Shown here piece by piece: positions 1 through 6,529 of a DNA stretch of 8,477 nt. Where the stretch lies: the NCBI GenBank assembly GCA_009885445.1, contig VFKQ01000307.1, positions 1 to 8,477 of the forward strand, written 5' to 3'. The number at the start of each line of letters is the position of its first letter. Position 1 is the stretch's first letter. The notes beneath the pieces were generated by a model that saw nothing but the letters and a program-made list of their open reading frames with translations, did not search any database and was not told the DNA's origin. Position numbers and translations under genes: made by a program. The stretch is from Anaerolineaceae bacterium. GTDB taxonomy: Bacteria; Chloroflexota; Anaerolineae; Anaerolineales; Villigracilaceae.

Positions 1-80
1 ACCACGGATGAAAGGGATAAAAGGCAAGCCTTCGCGCTCTCAAATATCCTTCGCGGCCTTCGCCGCTTCGCGGTGAGAAA
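1..80 (+). repeat. Intergenic repeat with triplicated 9-mer
   Basis: The leader starts 'accacggatga' and ends 'cttcgcggtgagaaaa'. This resembles the dispersed 'accacgaag ... ttcgcggt' intergenic repeats that I associate with Chloroflexota genomes. Inside it, three near-identical 9-mers lie head to tail: CCTTCGCGG at 48-56, CCTTCGCCG at 57-65 and CTTCGCGGT at 66-74. A relative lies at the other end of the window (8222-8270) in the same orientation. I see no coding potential in 1-156. Confidence 0.5.
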
Positions 81-144
81 AGCGCAGAAACTGACCGTGC
101 TCAGTATAGACAGGGAAACACGTGGATAAGTGATTCATATCGGA

Positions 145-150
145 TAAAAT
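145..150 (+). promoter_or_regulatory. Possible -10 element for the restriction-modification operon
   Basis: TAAAAT ends 6 bases before the ATG at 157, so a transcript starting at the usual distance would be nearly leaderless. No convincing -35 hexamer lies 16-18 bases upstream. The alternative TATAGA at 105-110 also lacks a -35. This is a weak call based on one hexamer. Confidence 0.2.
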
Positions 151-156
151 CAGGAA

Positions 157-3100
157 ATGACATCACAAATGAAAACTTCTGCACCCGCCAGCATTCACAA
201 ACTGGTTGAAACCTTCGAGAAGAATATTGAGCAGTATCGTTCGAGCAAGAACGAGACGGAACTGCGCCGTGAGTTTTTGGATAAGTTCTTTACGGCTTTA
301 GGCTGGGATGTAGATAATCTTCAAGGCGCACGAGAAGCCGAGAAGGAAGTGGCGCATGAATTCTCGGTGGAGGTGGCGGGACAGGGCAAAAAAGCGGACT
401 ATGCTTTTCGGATTGGCGGGGATAAATTTGATTTTCTCGTCGAAGCCAAGAAGCCCTCGGTAAAAATCGAATCTAATTTGGATGCGGCATTTCAAATCCG
501 ACGTTATGGGTGGAGCGCGAAGATTCCCGTCAACATCCTGACCGACTTTGAACATTTCGCCGTGTACGATTGCCGCGTGAAACCAAAATATGGGGAGAAG
601 GCAGTCCTTAATCGCCAAATGCTTTTCCATTACAAGGAATACATCGAGAAATGGGATGAGATCGCAAGTATCTTTTCTCCCGAGGCGATTCGCGCGGGGT
701 CTTTGAGCGAGTATGTCAAAAGCATTAAAGGCAAACGCGGCACAGCGGACGTGGACGACGATTTCCTGCAGGAGATTGAGCGGTGGCGTGAGTTGCTGGC
801 AAAGAATATCGCTTCACAAAATGAATGGATTGATATAGGCGCTTTGAATTACGCCGTGCAAATGATCATTGACCGCATCATCTTTTTGCGGATTTGTGAA
901 GAGAGAAGTATAGAGCCTGAGAATCAACTTCAAGACATTACGAACAAAGAGAATATTTACAAAGAATTATGTTCGTTATTCAAACGCGCAGATACAAAAT
1001 ATAATTCAGGTTTGTTTCATTTTGCCAAAGAATCAGGGGAAGCCAGCCGAGCCGATGACTTGACCTTGCGTCTCGATATTGACGACAAGACGCTCAAAGA
1101 CATCATCCTGAATTTGTATTATCCAAAAAGCCCGTATGCGTTTTTATATATTCCCTCAGATATTTTGGGACAGGTGTATGAACGCTTTCTGGGAAAGGTG
1201 ATCCGATTAACAGATGGACACCGCGTAAAGGTGGAGGAGAAGCCCGAAGTGCGAAAAGCGGGCGGCGTGTACTATACGCCCACGTTCATTGTGGCATATA
1301 TTGTGATCAATACGATTGGCAAACTGTTGCTCGGGTTGACTCCCAAAGAAGCGGCAAGACTCAAGATCGTTGACCCTGCCTGCGGTTCGGGGACATTTTT
1401 GCTGGGTGTGTTTGAGTATTTACTCGCCTGGCATTTGAAATGGTACGCTGACGCGGAAAACGACCCTGAAAAATGGGTGAAGAATAAGGCGCTTGTAAAA
1501 GTTGGGGATGATTATCGTTTGACGACATCCAAGAAAAAAGAGATTTTGCTGAACAACATCTATGGCGTAGACATTGACCCGCAAGCCGTGGAAGTGACCA
1601 AACTCTCGCTGTTGCTCAAAGTGTTGGAAAACGCCAGCGGACAACTCGAACTCGGCATGGAGCGCATCCTGCCCGATTTGGGCAACAACATCAAATGCGG
1701 AAATTCGTTGGTGGGCGAGGATTATTTTGAAGGCAAGTTGATGGTGGATCAGGAAGAACGTGCGCGTGTCAATCCCTTTGATTGGAAATCGGCTTTCCCC
1801 GAAGTTTTTGCGCAGGGTGGGTTTGATGCTGTTGTTGGCAACCCGCCGTATATTCGGATTCAAGCCATGCAGGAATGGGCTTCGGAACAGGTGGAGTATT
1901 TCAAACGAAAATATAAAGCCGCCAGCAAAGGCAATTACGATATTTATGTGGTCTTTATCGAAAAGGCTTTAAGTTTGCTCAATACAAAAGGCAAGTTGGG
2001 CTTCATCTTGCCGCATAAATTCTTCAACGCACAATACGGCGAACCTGTGCGCGAATTGATCTTGCAGGGCAAACATATCTCGAAGGTCGTTCATTTTGGC
2101 GACCAGCAGGTCTTTGATGGCGCAACAACTTACACTTGTTTGCTGTTCTTGAATAAACAGAGTCAGGATGAATTTGAGTTTACAAAGGTTAGTGACCTTG
2201 AGAATTGGCGTGCTTTCCAGAATCAGACTTCCGAAGTCTTGGAGACTTCGGAAGTCTCTGGCAAGATTAACGCCGCGAATATCACTTCTTCAGAATGGAA
2301 TTTTTCTGTAGGCAAAGACGCGGGATTGTTTGAGAAGTTAAGCCAAATGCCTGTGAAGCTGGGAGATGTGGCTGAAAGAATGGCGCAAGGAATTAGAACA
2401 AGCGCAAATGAAGTTTATGTCTTGGATAAGTTGTTAGAAAAAGATGGTTTTGTTACTGCTCATTCTGAAATCTTAGATAGAAATGTTGTGCTCGAAAGAA
2501 AATCCACATCTTTATTTTTACAAGGACGAGAAATAAAACGTTATGAAATACTGCCATCTATAAAGGTTGTTTTAGTCCCGTATCGAATAAAAGCAAGTAA
2601 GGCTGAACTCATTTCCGAAAAGGATTTACAAAAAGAATTTCCTAATTCTTATGAATATTTTCGCGAGAATAAAAACTATCTCGAAAAACGCGAGAAAGGA
2701 AGATTTCGCGGCGCGAGTTGGTATATGTATGGTAGACAACAAAATATAGATTTAATGCTTGTTCCTAAAATTCTTATTCCTGATATTGCTGACCGCGCTC
2801 AATTTGCGCTGGACGAAAATGGTGAATATGCTTTTACGAGTGGGTACGGTATCACGCTAAAGGACAATTCTGAATTATTGCCCAAATATGTTTTGGGATT
2901 ATTGAACAGCAAATTGCTTGAGTTTTATCTCAAGCGAATAAGTACCCCAATGCAAAATGGTTTCTTTCGTTTCTTTACGCAGTTTATAGAAAAACTTCCT
3001 ATTCGCGCAATCAACTTCAATGACCCCGCCGAAAAGTCCGCGCACGATAAGATCGTCACGCTGGTCGAGTCCATGCTGGGGTTGCACAAGAGCCTCGCCT

Positions 3101-3231
3101 CGGCGCAAAGTCCGCTTGAAAAGGAAAGGTTGGAACGGCAGATTCAAGTCACCGATAGGGCGATTGATTCGCTGGTTTATGAGTTATATGGGCTGACAGA
3201 AGATGAAATAAAGATCGTAGAAGGGAAATAA
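157..3231 (+). CDS. Type IIG (Eco57I-like) restriction enzyme/N6-adenine methyltransferase
   Basis: A single-chain restriction-modification protein expected to cleave DNA and methylate adenine at the same site, needing no separate specificity subunit. Residues 1-130 look like a PD-(D/E)XK nuclease of the HsdR-N type: D81, then E96-A97-K98, then a Q113-containing QIRRYGW helix. The methyltransferase core has GGVYYTP (369-375), motif I VDPACGSGTF (from 405), the acidic loop GVDIDP (470-475) and catalytic NPPY (562-565), which points to N6-adenine. Residues ~710-950 form a TaqI/Eco57I-like target-recognition region. The helical tail ends SLVYELYGLTEDEI, as is usual in the family. Length (1024 aa) fits type IIG enzymes, and no helicase motifs are seen, so a type I or ISP enzyme is unlikely. 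ATG157 has AGGA only one base away; ATG169 (residue 5) is an alternative start with AGGA 13 bases upstream. DNA of the recognition region is markedly AT-rich, and a palindromic element sits at residues ~690-701. The recognition sequence cannot be predicted. Confidence 0.9.
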   Translation: MTSQMKTSAPASIHKLVETFEKNIEQYRSSKNETELRREFLDKFFTALGWDVDNLQGAREAEKEVAHEFSVEVAGQGKKADYAFRIGGDKFDFLVEAKKPSVKIESNLDAAFQIRRYGWSAKIPVNILTDFEHFAVYDCRVKPKYGEKAVLNRQMLFHYKEYIEKWDEIASIFSPEAIRAGSLSEYVKSIKGKRGTADVDDDFLQEIERWRELLAKNIASQNEWIDIGALNYAVQMIIDRIIFLRICEERSIEPENQLQDITNKENIYKELCSLFKRADTKYNSGLFHFAKESGEASRADDLTLRLDIDDKTLKDIILNLYYPKSPYAFLYIPSDILGQVYERFLGKVIRLTDGHRVKVEEKPEVRKAGGVYYTPTFIVAYIVINTIGKLLLGLTPKEAARLKIVDPACGSGTFLLGVFEYLLAWHLKWYADAENDPEKWVKNKALVKVGDDYRLTTSKKKEILLNNIYGVDIDPQAVEVTKLSLLLKVLENASGQLELGMERILPDLGNNIKCGNSLVGEDYFEGKLMVDQEERARVNPFDWKSAFPEVFAQGGFDAVVGNPPYIRIQAMQEWASEQVEYFKRKYKAASKGNYDIYVVFIEKALSLLNTKGKLGFILPHKFFNAQYGEPVRELILQGKHISKVVHFGDQQVFDGATTYTCLLFLNKQSQDEFEFTKVSDLENWRAFQNQTSEVLETSEVSGKINAANITSSEWNFSVGKDAGLFEKLSQMPVKLGDVAERMAQGIRTSANEVYVLDKLLEKDGFVTAHSEILDRNVVLERKSTSLFLQGREIKRYEILPSIKVVLVPYRIKASKAELISEKDLQKEFPNSYEYFRENKNYLEKREKGRFRGASWYMYGRQQNIDLMLVPKILIPDIADRAQFALDENGEYAFTSGYGITLKDNSELLPKYVLGLLNSKLLEFYLKRISTPMQNGFFRFFTQFIEKLPIRAINFNDPAEKSAHDKIVTLVESMLGLHKSLASAQSPLEKERLERQIQVTDRAIDSLVYELYGLTEDEIKIVEGK
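2225..2257. repeat. In-frame double palindrome inside the restriction-modification gene
   Basis: AGACTTCCGAAGTCT (2225-2239) is followed by TGG and then by its exact reverse complement AGACTTCGGAAGTCT (2243-2257). Each 15-base arm is itself a palindrome around one central base, so the element can form one long hairpin or two short ones. It adds the quasi-duplicated peptide TSEV-LE-TSEV at about residues 691-700, between the methyltransferase core and the recognition domain. It looks like a small palindromic repeat that inserted without breaking the reading frame. Confidence 0.85.
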
Positions 3232-3233
3232 CC

Positions 3234-4226
3234 ATGAACGATGAAATTATTTTATACACTTCGCCCGACGGCAATAAAAAGGTTGCCGTTCATTACGAAG
3301 GTGAAACCGTCTGGCTGACACAAAAACAGTTGGCGGAACTGTTCGATGTAGATGTGCGTACAGTTAACGAGCACCTGCAAACGATTTTTCAAACGGGCGA
3401 ACTTGCGCAAGAATCAGTTATCCGGAAAATCCGGATAACTGCCGCAGACGGAAAAGCATACCTTACAAATATCTACAGCCTCGACGCCATTATCGCGGTG
3501 GGCTATCGCGTTAACAGCATTCAGGCCACCCAATTTCGCATTTGGGCAACGCAAATCCTGCGCGAATTCATCATCAAGGGCTTTGCTTTGGATGATCAAC
3601 GCCTCAAACAAGGCAAACGCTTCGGCAAAGATTACTTCGACGAACTGCTCGAGCGCATTCGCGAAATACGCGCCAGTGAACGGCGCTTTTATCAAAAGAT
3701 CACCGACATCTACCAGCAAGGCAGTATTGATTACGATAAAGATGCTGAAGTCACGCTGTTGTTTTTCAAAACCGTGCAGAACAAACTGCACTGGGCCATT
3801 ACAGGTAAAACCGCCGCCGAAATCATCGCCGAACGCGCCAGCGCAAAAAAAGCGCACATGGGATTAACCACCTGGAAAAATGCGCCGGATGGAAAAATTC
3901 TCAAATCCGACGTTTCGATTGCCAAGAATTATCTTGAAGAAAACGAGATCAAGGAGTTGGAGAGAATCGTCAGCATGTATTTGGATTACGCCGAAAATCA
4001 GGCCGCGCGTCAAATCCCCATGAAGATGACGGAATGGGTCAAAAAGCTGGACGCATTTCTGAAATTCAATGAATACGATATTCTGAACAACGCGGGCGGA
4101 GTCAGCCATGAAATTGGCAAAGCATTGGCCGAACAGGAATACGAAAAGTTTCGGATAAAACAGGATAAATCCTTTGAAAGCGATTTCGATAAGGCAGTAA
4201 AAAAACTCCAGCGCAGGAAACGATGA
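3234..4226 (+). CDS. rhuM: RhuM-family DNA-binding protein (COG3943)
   Basis: A full-length (330 aa) member of the RhuM family (Pfam Virulence_RhuM). The N-terminus has the typical EIILYTSPDG start followed by a winged helix around residues 24-57 (ETVWLTQKQLAELFDVDVRTV). Then comes the family hallmark YSLDAIIAVGYRVNS...ATQFRIWATQILREF (81-112). The charged C-terminal half includes TWKNAPDGKILKSDVSIAKNYL (213-234) and a basic end, KKLQRRKR. The biochemical function of the family is unsettled: it is named after a Salmonella island gene, and members are often annotated as DNA-binding proteins clustered with restriction-modification systems. The start is two bases after the upstream stop, with AAGGG (3221-3225) as ribosome site, so co-transcription and coupled translation with the restriction enzyme are likely. 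A role in controlling or assisting that enzyme is inference. A 25-bp inverted repeat lies in codons 61-69. Confidence 0.88.
   Translation: MNDEIILYTSPDGNKKVAVHYEGETVWLTQKQLAELFDVDVRTVNEHLQTIFQTGELAQESVIRKIRITAADGKAYLTNIYSLDAIIAVGYRVNSIQATQFRIWATQILREFIIKGFALDDQRLKQGKRFGKDYFDELLERIREIRASERRFYQKITDIYQQGSIDYDKDAEVTLLFFKTVQNKLHWAITGKTAAEIIAERASAKKAHMGLTTWKNAPDGKILKSDVSIAKNYLEENEIKELERIVSMYLDYAENQAARQIPMKMTEWVKKLDAFLKFNEYDILNNAGGVSHEIGKALAEQEYEKFRIKQDKSFESDFDKAVKKLQRRKR
3416..3440. repeat. Perfect 11-bp inverted repeat inside rhuM
   Basis: AGTTATCCGGA (3416-3426), AAA, then TCCGGATAACT (3430-3440). The arms are perfect reverse complements with a 3-base centre. They lie just after the winged-helix coding region, over codons for SVIRKIRIT. 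The element could form a tight mRNA hairpin or a cruciform, or be a dyad binding site. It is not an intrinsic terminator, since no T-tract follows. Confidence 0.8.
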
Positions 4227-4253
4227 AGCAAACTCCGCAAGAGCAGGAAAGGC

Positions 4254-4472
4254 TCAACCGTCAATCGAATGGTGTTCCTCTTCATAGACCTCGGTGAGTT
4301 TGCCGAGTGTATCCAGCAACTCGTAAAGGGGATGCTTCGCATTGTCTCCCACTTCATCAAGTAGTTCGTTGAGTCGTGCAACGGCCAAGTCGTATTCACG
4401 CTCGTTGCGAATGGACAATATGGGCTGGATGTAACTCCAATGCGTTTGCAAATCTTTTGTCAGCGTTTTCAT
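4254..4472 (-). pseudogene. 3'-truncated HigA-like antitoxin (COG5499 type)
   Basis: Reading leftwards from ATG4472, which has GGA five bases upstream, a 72-residue frame begins MKTLTKDLQTHW. It contains the N-terminal segment typical of HigA/COG5499 antitoxins: LSIRNEREYDLAVARLNELLDE (19-40), then HPLYELLDTLGKLTEVYEEEHH (47-68). Full-length relatives are roughly 120-140 residues and continue into a Cro-type helix-turn-helix (commonly ...VLRFLMEEHGLSQ...). Here the frame stops at SIDG-TGA, and the bases beyond show no such helix-turn-helix before reaching the rhuM 3' end. No HigB toxin gene is beside it. I read it as a remnant cut at its 3' end when the restriction-modification/RhuM cassette was joined to this locus. 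A short functional protein cannot be excluded. It converges with rhuM, the two stops being 27 bp apart. Confidence 0.62.
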
Positions 4473-4489
4473 TTTTTCCATTTTACATG

Positions 4490-4537
4490 TTTTCCTGTTT
4501 ACCTGTCTACCTGTTTCCGTGCCTACCTGTTTCCCTG
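4490..4537. repeat. Six tandem 8-bp units (consensus TYTACCTG)
   Basis: Exact 8-base period: TTTTCCTG, TTTACCTG, TCTACCTG, TTTCCGTG, CCTACCTG, TTTCCCTG. The last unit touches TATACT at 4538, 10 bases before the permease ATG. The array also lies directly upstream of the truncated antitoxin on the other strand. The array and the truncated antitoxin fill nearly all of the 4227-4552 interval, and I see nothing else there. Confidence 0.75.
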
Positions 4538-4543
4538 TATACT
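4538..4543 (+). promoter_or_regulatory. Possible -10 element of the ABC importer operon
   Basis: TATACT sits 9 bases before the permease ATG at 4553, so the message would have almost no leader. No Shine-Dalgarno sequence is visible between them ('ctccctcca'). The position where a -35 would lie (about 4515-4520) falls inside the 8-bp repeat array and is a poor match (TTCCGT). Confidence 0.3.
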
Positions 4544-4552
4544 CTCCCTCCA

Positions 4553-5545
4553 ATGCGCAACCCTTACCTCCTCGCCGCCCTCGTCCTGCTCGCGACTTTG
4601 TTCCTCAGTCTCGCCGTCGGCTCGGTGTTCATTCCGCTCAATGAACTGTGGAATATTCTACGCGGCATCGGCGCGGACACGTTCACCTTCATCGTCTGGC
4701 AGATTCGCCTGCCGCGCACGGTGCTGGTCGCGCTGGCGGGCGCGGCCCTCGGCGGGAGCGGCGCGGCCTATCAGGGCCTCTTCCGCAATCCGCTGGCCGA
4801 CCCGTTCTTAATCGGCGTCGCTTCGGGCGCGGGGCTGGGCGCGGTCATCGCGATGAGCATCCAATGGCCGTACACATTTTGGGGGTTGCTCGCCGTCCCG
4901 CTGGCCGCCTTCCTCGCCGCACTGCTGACCGTCTTCGTCGTTTACAACCTCGCCCGCGTCGGACAAACCGTTCCAACCACGAATCTGATTCTCGCCGGCG
5001 TGGCCTTTTCCTCTTTCGCGACATCGCTCACCTCGTTTTTGATGCTCCGCTCGACGGGCGAACTGCGCCGCGCTCTGGGCTGGTTGCTCGGTGGAGTCAG
5101 TCTCGCAGGCTGGGACTCGGTGCTGAGTCTGCTCCCCTATCTTTTTCTCGGCCTCGGCGTTTTATTATTTAACGGACACGCGCTCAACCTGATGCAATTC
5201 GGCGACGACCAGGCCCAGCAACTGGGACTCAACGTCACGCGTCGACGCGCGCTGTTGCTGGGTGCCGCTTCGATGAGCACCGCCGCCGCTGTGGCTTTTG
5301 CGGGCATTATCGGTTTCATCGGGCTGGTCGTGCCGCACATCGTGCGCCTGTGGTTTGGCGCGGACTATCGGCGCGTAATCCCGCTTTCGATTCTCGGCGG
5401 CGCGTCTGCGTTATTAATTTCAGATGTCATCGCCCGCGTGGTGCTCGCTCCGCAAGAATTGCCCGTCGGCATCGTCACCGCGCTGGCGGGCGCTCCATTT
5501 TTTTTGTGGGTCTTGCGGCGCACGAAGAATCAAGGGTATTGGTAA
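4553..5545 (+). CDS. FecCD/BtuC-family ABC importer permease
   Basis: An inner-membrane permease of the type II importer class that moves iron-siderophores, heme or cobalamin, acting as a dimer with the ATPase encoded downstream. The 330-residue length is standard. Family signatures are clear: RLPRTVLVALAGAALGGSGA (52-71), YQGLFRNPLADPFLIG (73-88), LGWLLGGVSLAGW (175-187), the ATPase-coupling region FAGIIGFIGLVVPHIVRLWF (249-268), and PVGIVTALAGAPFFLWVLRR at the end. About ten hydrophobic segments are visible. An upstream in-frame ATG at 4376 exists, but that 59-residue extension is translated repeat and antisense antitoxin DNA. MRNPYLLAALVLLATL at 4553 is the natural first membrane helix. 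No substrate-binding protein is adjacent, so the substrate stays open. GC content rises sharply compared with the restriction-modification cassette to the left. Confidence 0.93.
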   Translation: MRNPYLLAALVLLATLFLSLAVGSVFIPLNELWNILRGIGADTFTFIVWQIRLPRTVLVALAGAALGGSGAAYQGLFRNPLADPFLIGVASGAGLGAVIAMSIQWPYTFWGLLAVPLAAFLAALLTVFVVYNLARVGQTVPTTNLILAGVAFSSFATSLTSFLMLRSTGELRRALGWLLGGVSLAGWDSVLSLLPYLFLGLGVLLFNGHALNLMQFGDDQAQQLGLNVTRRRALLLGAASMSTAAAVAFAGIIGFIGLVVPHIVRLWFGADYRRVIPLSILGGASALLISDVIARVVLAPQELPVGIVTALAGAPFFLWVLRRTKNQGYW

Positions 5546-5580
5546 CGATGAATCGCAAACAGAAAAATGTTTTGACGGTC

Positions 5581-5609
5581 GTAGGGACGCAGCATTGCTG
5601 CGCCCCTAC
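5581..5609. repeat. GTAGGG palindrome, composite element A left half
   Basis: GTAGGG-A-CGCAGC (5581-5593), then ATT, then GCTGCG-C-CCCTAC (5597-5609). The stem has one mismatch (A opposite C). It is followed by a 27-base linker and a second palindrome at 5637. No T-tract follows, so it is not an intrinsic terminator, but it would form a strong hairpin in the permease-ATPase message. Confidence 0.85.
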
Positions 5610-5636
5610 CCATGCACACAAAATATGTTGTGAACC

Positions 5637-5665
5637 GTAGGGGCACGGCGCCGCCGTGCCCCTAC
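5637..5665. repeat. GTAGGGG palindrome, composite element A right half
   Basis: GTAGGGGCACGGC (5637-5649), GCC, GCCGTGCCCCTAC (5653-5665): perfect 13-bp arms. The same 29-base sequence recurs at 6474-6502. It ends 17 bases before the ATPase start codon and could influence translation or mRNA stability of that gene. Confidence 0.9.
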
Positions 5666-5682
5666 AATAACCAAAACAAAAA

Positions 5683-6456
5683 ATGTTACACATCCAATCC
5701 CTCTCCGCCTCGTACGCCTCACGCCGTATTCTGCATGATGTTTCCCTCTCGGTGCAGAACGGTGAAATGCTGGCGTTAATTGGGCCGAACGGCGCGGGCA
5801 AGTCCACGTTGATTCGCGCGTTGACCGGGGTCATCCCCTCCAGCGGACTCGTCCGCGCGGGCGAGGTGGACTTGCGCAAAATGGACTCGATGCAGCGCGC
5901 GCGTCACATGGCGGTTGTGCCGCAGGCGATTTCGCTTCCGCCCGCGTTCACCGTCTGGGAAACAGTGTTGATGGGACGCACGCCGCATCTCGGCTTCCTC
6001 GGCCAGACCTCGCGCCACGACGAGGATATTGCGCGCAAATCGCTCGAACGAGTCAGCGCGCAGAAATTATCCGAGCGCCGCGTGGGCGAACTCTCGGGCG
6101 GAGAAAAACAACGGGTGCTCCTCGCCCGCGCGTTATGCCAGACCGCGCCGATACTTTTGCTCGACGAACCCACCGCGCATTTGGATTTGCAATATCAAGT
6201 CGGACTGCTCGAAGTTGTTCGTGACCTAGCGCGCAAGGATGGCTTGGCCGTGCTTGTCGCTTTGCACGACCTGAACCTGGCCGCGCACTACGCCGACAGA
6301 ATCGCACTGATGGTTGCCGGGGAGATAAAAGCCGAAGGATCGCCGAGGCAGGTCCTAAGTGCGGAGGTGATCGAGGCCGCTTACTGCATCCCCGTCCACG
6401 TGGTTGAACATCCCTTTGAGCCGATTCCGCTTGTGTTGCCGCGCTCGTCGAAATAA
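5683..6456 (+). CDS. ABC importer ATPase, FecE/BtuD type
   Basis: The 257-residue cytoplasmic ATPase partner of the upstream permease. The nucleotide-binding elements are all present: Walker A GPNGAGKST (34-42), Q-loop VPQ with Q81, signature LSGGE (137-141), Walker B ILLLDEP (157-163), D-loop HLD (166-168) and switch histidine H195 in ALHDLNLAAHYADRI. That last segment, and the VWETVLMGRTPH stretch (91-102), are characteristic of the FecE/BtuD/HmuV group rather than of amino-acid or sugar importers. The start at 5683 fits the usual 'MLxIxxLSxSY' opening, but the preceding bases (ccaaaacaaaaa) offer no Shine-Dalgarno. The gap to the permease stop is 137 bp and is filled by two palindromes. 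The gene is therefore probably still in the operon, but not translationally coupled. Confidence 0.93.
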   Translation: MLHIQSLSASYASRRILHDVSLSVQNGEMLALIGPNGAGKSTLIRALTGVIPSSGLVRAGEVDLRKMDSMQRARHMAVVPQAISLPPAFTVWETVLMGRTPHLGFLGQTSRHDEDIARKSLERVSAQKLSERRVGELSGGEKQRVLLARALCQTAPILLLDEPTAHLDLQYQVGLLEVVRDLARKDGLAVLVALHDLNLAAHYADRIALMVAGEIKAEGSPRQVLSAEVIEAAYCIPVHVVEHPFEPIPLVLPRSSK

Positions 6457-6470
6457 TTTACACAACGAAT

Positions 6471-6505
6471 CATGTAGGGGCACGGCGCCGCCGTGCCCCT
6501 ACATG
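6471..6505. repeat. GTAGGGG palindrome, composite element B left half
   Basis: CATGTAGGGGCACGGC (6471-6486), GCC, then its exact reverse complement (6490-6505): 16-bp arms. The inner 29 bases (6474-6502) are identical to 5637-5665. It lies 14 bases after the ATPase stop. Without a T-tract it is not a canonical terminator, though it could protect the 3' end of the importer mRNA. Confidence 0.9.
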
Positions 6506-6529
6506 CACAGAACAATAATGTTGTAAATC

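Noticed and set aside
1..156. tRNA or small RNA in the leader
   Set aside because: No cloverleaf or terminator could be traced; the content is explained by dispersed repeat sequence.
157..3231. Type I HsdR or type ISP enzyme
   Set aside because: The nuclease-like N-terminus resembles HsdR, but no Walker or helicase motifs are found and a methyltransferase core follows directly.
4376..4552. Upstream in-frame extension of the permease from ATG4376
   Set aside because: The added 59 residues translate the antisense of the antitoxin remnant and the 8-bp repeat array. The family's first membrane helix begins at 4553 and the length from there is the usual 330.
4254..4553. 99-residue version of the antitoxin-like frame starting at 4553
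   Set aside because: Its first 24 or so residues read through the 8-bp repeat. MKTLTKDLQTHW at 4472, with GGA at good spacing, is the better start.
5581..5665. Intrinsic terminators between the permease and ATPase genes
   Set aside because: Both hairpins lack a following T-tract and separate two subunits that must be co-expressed.
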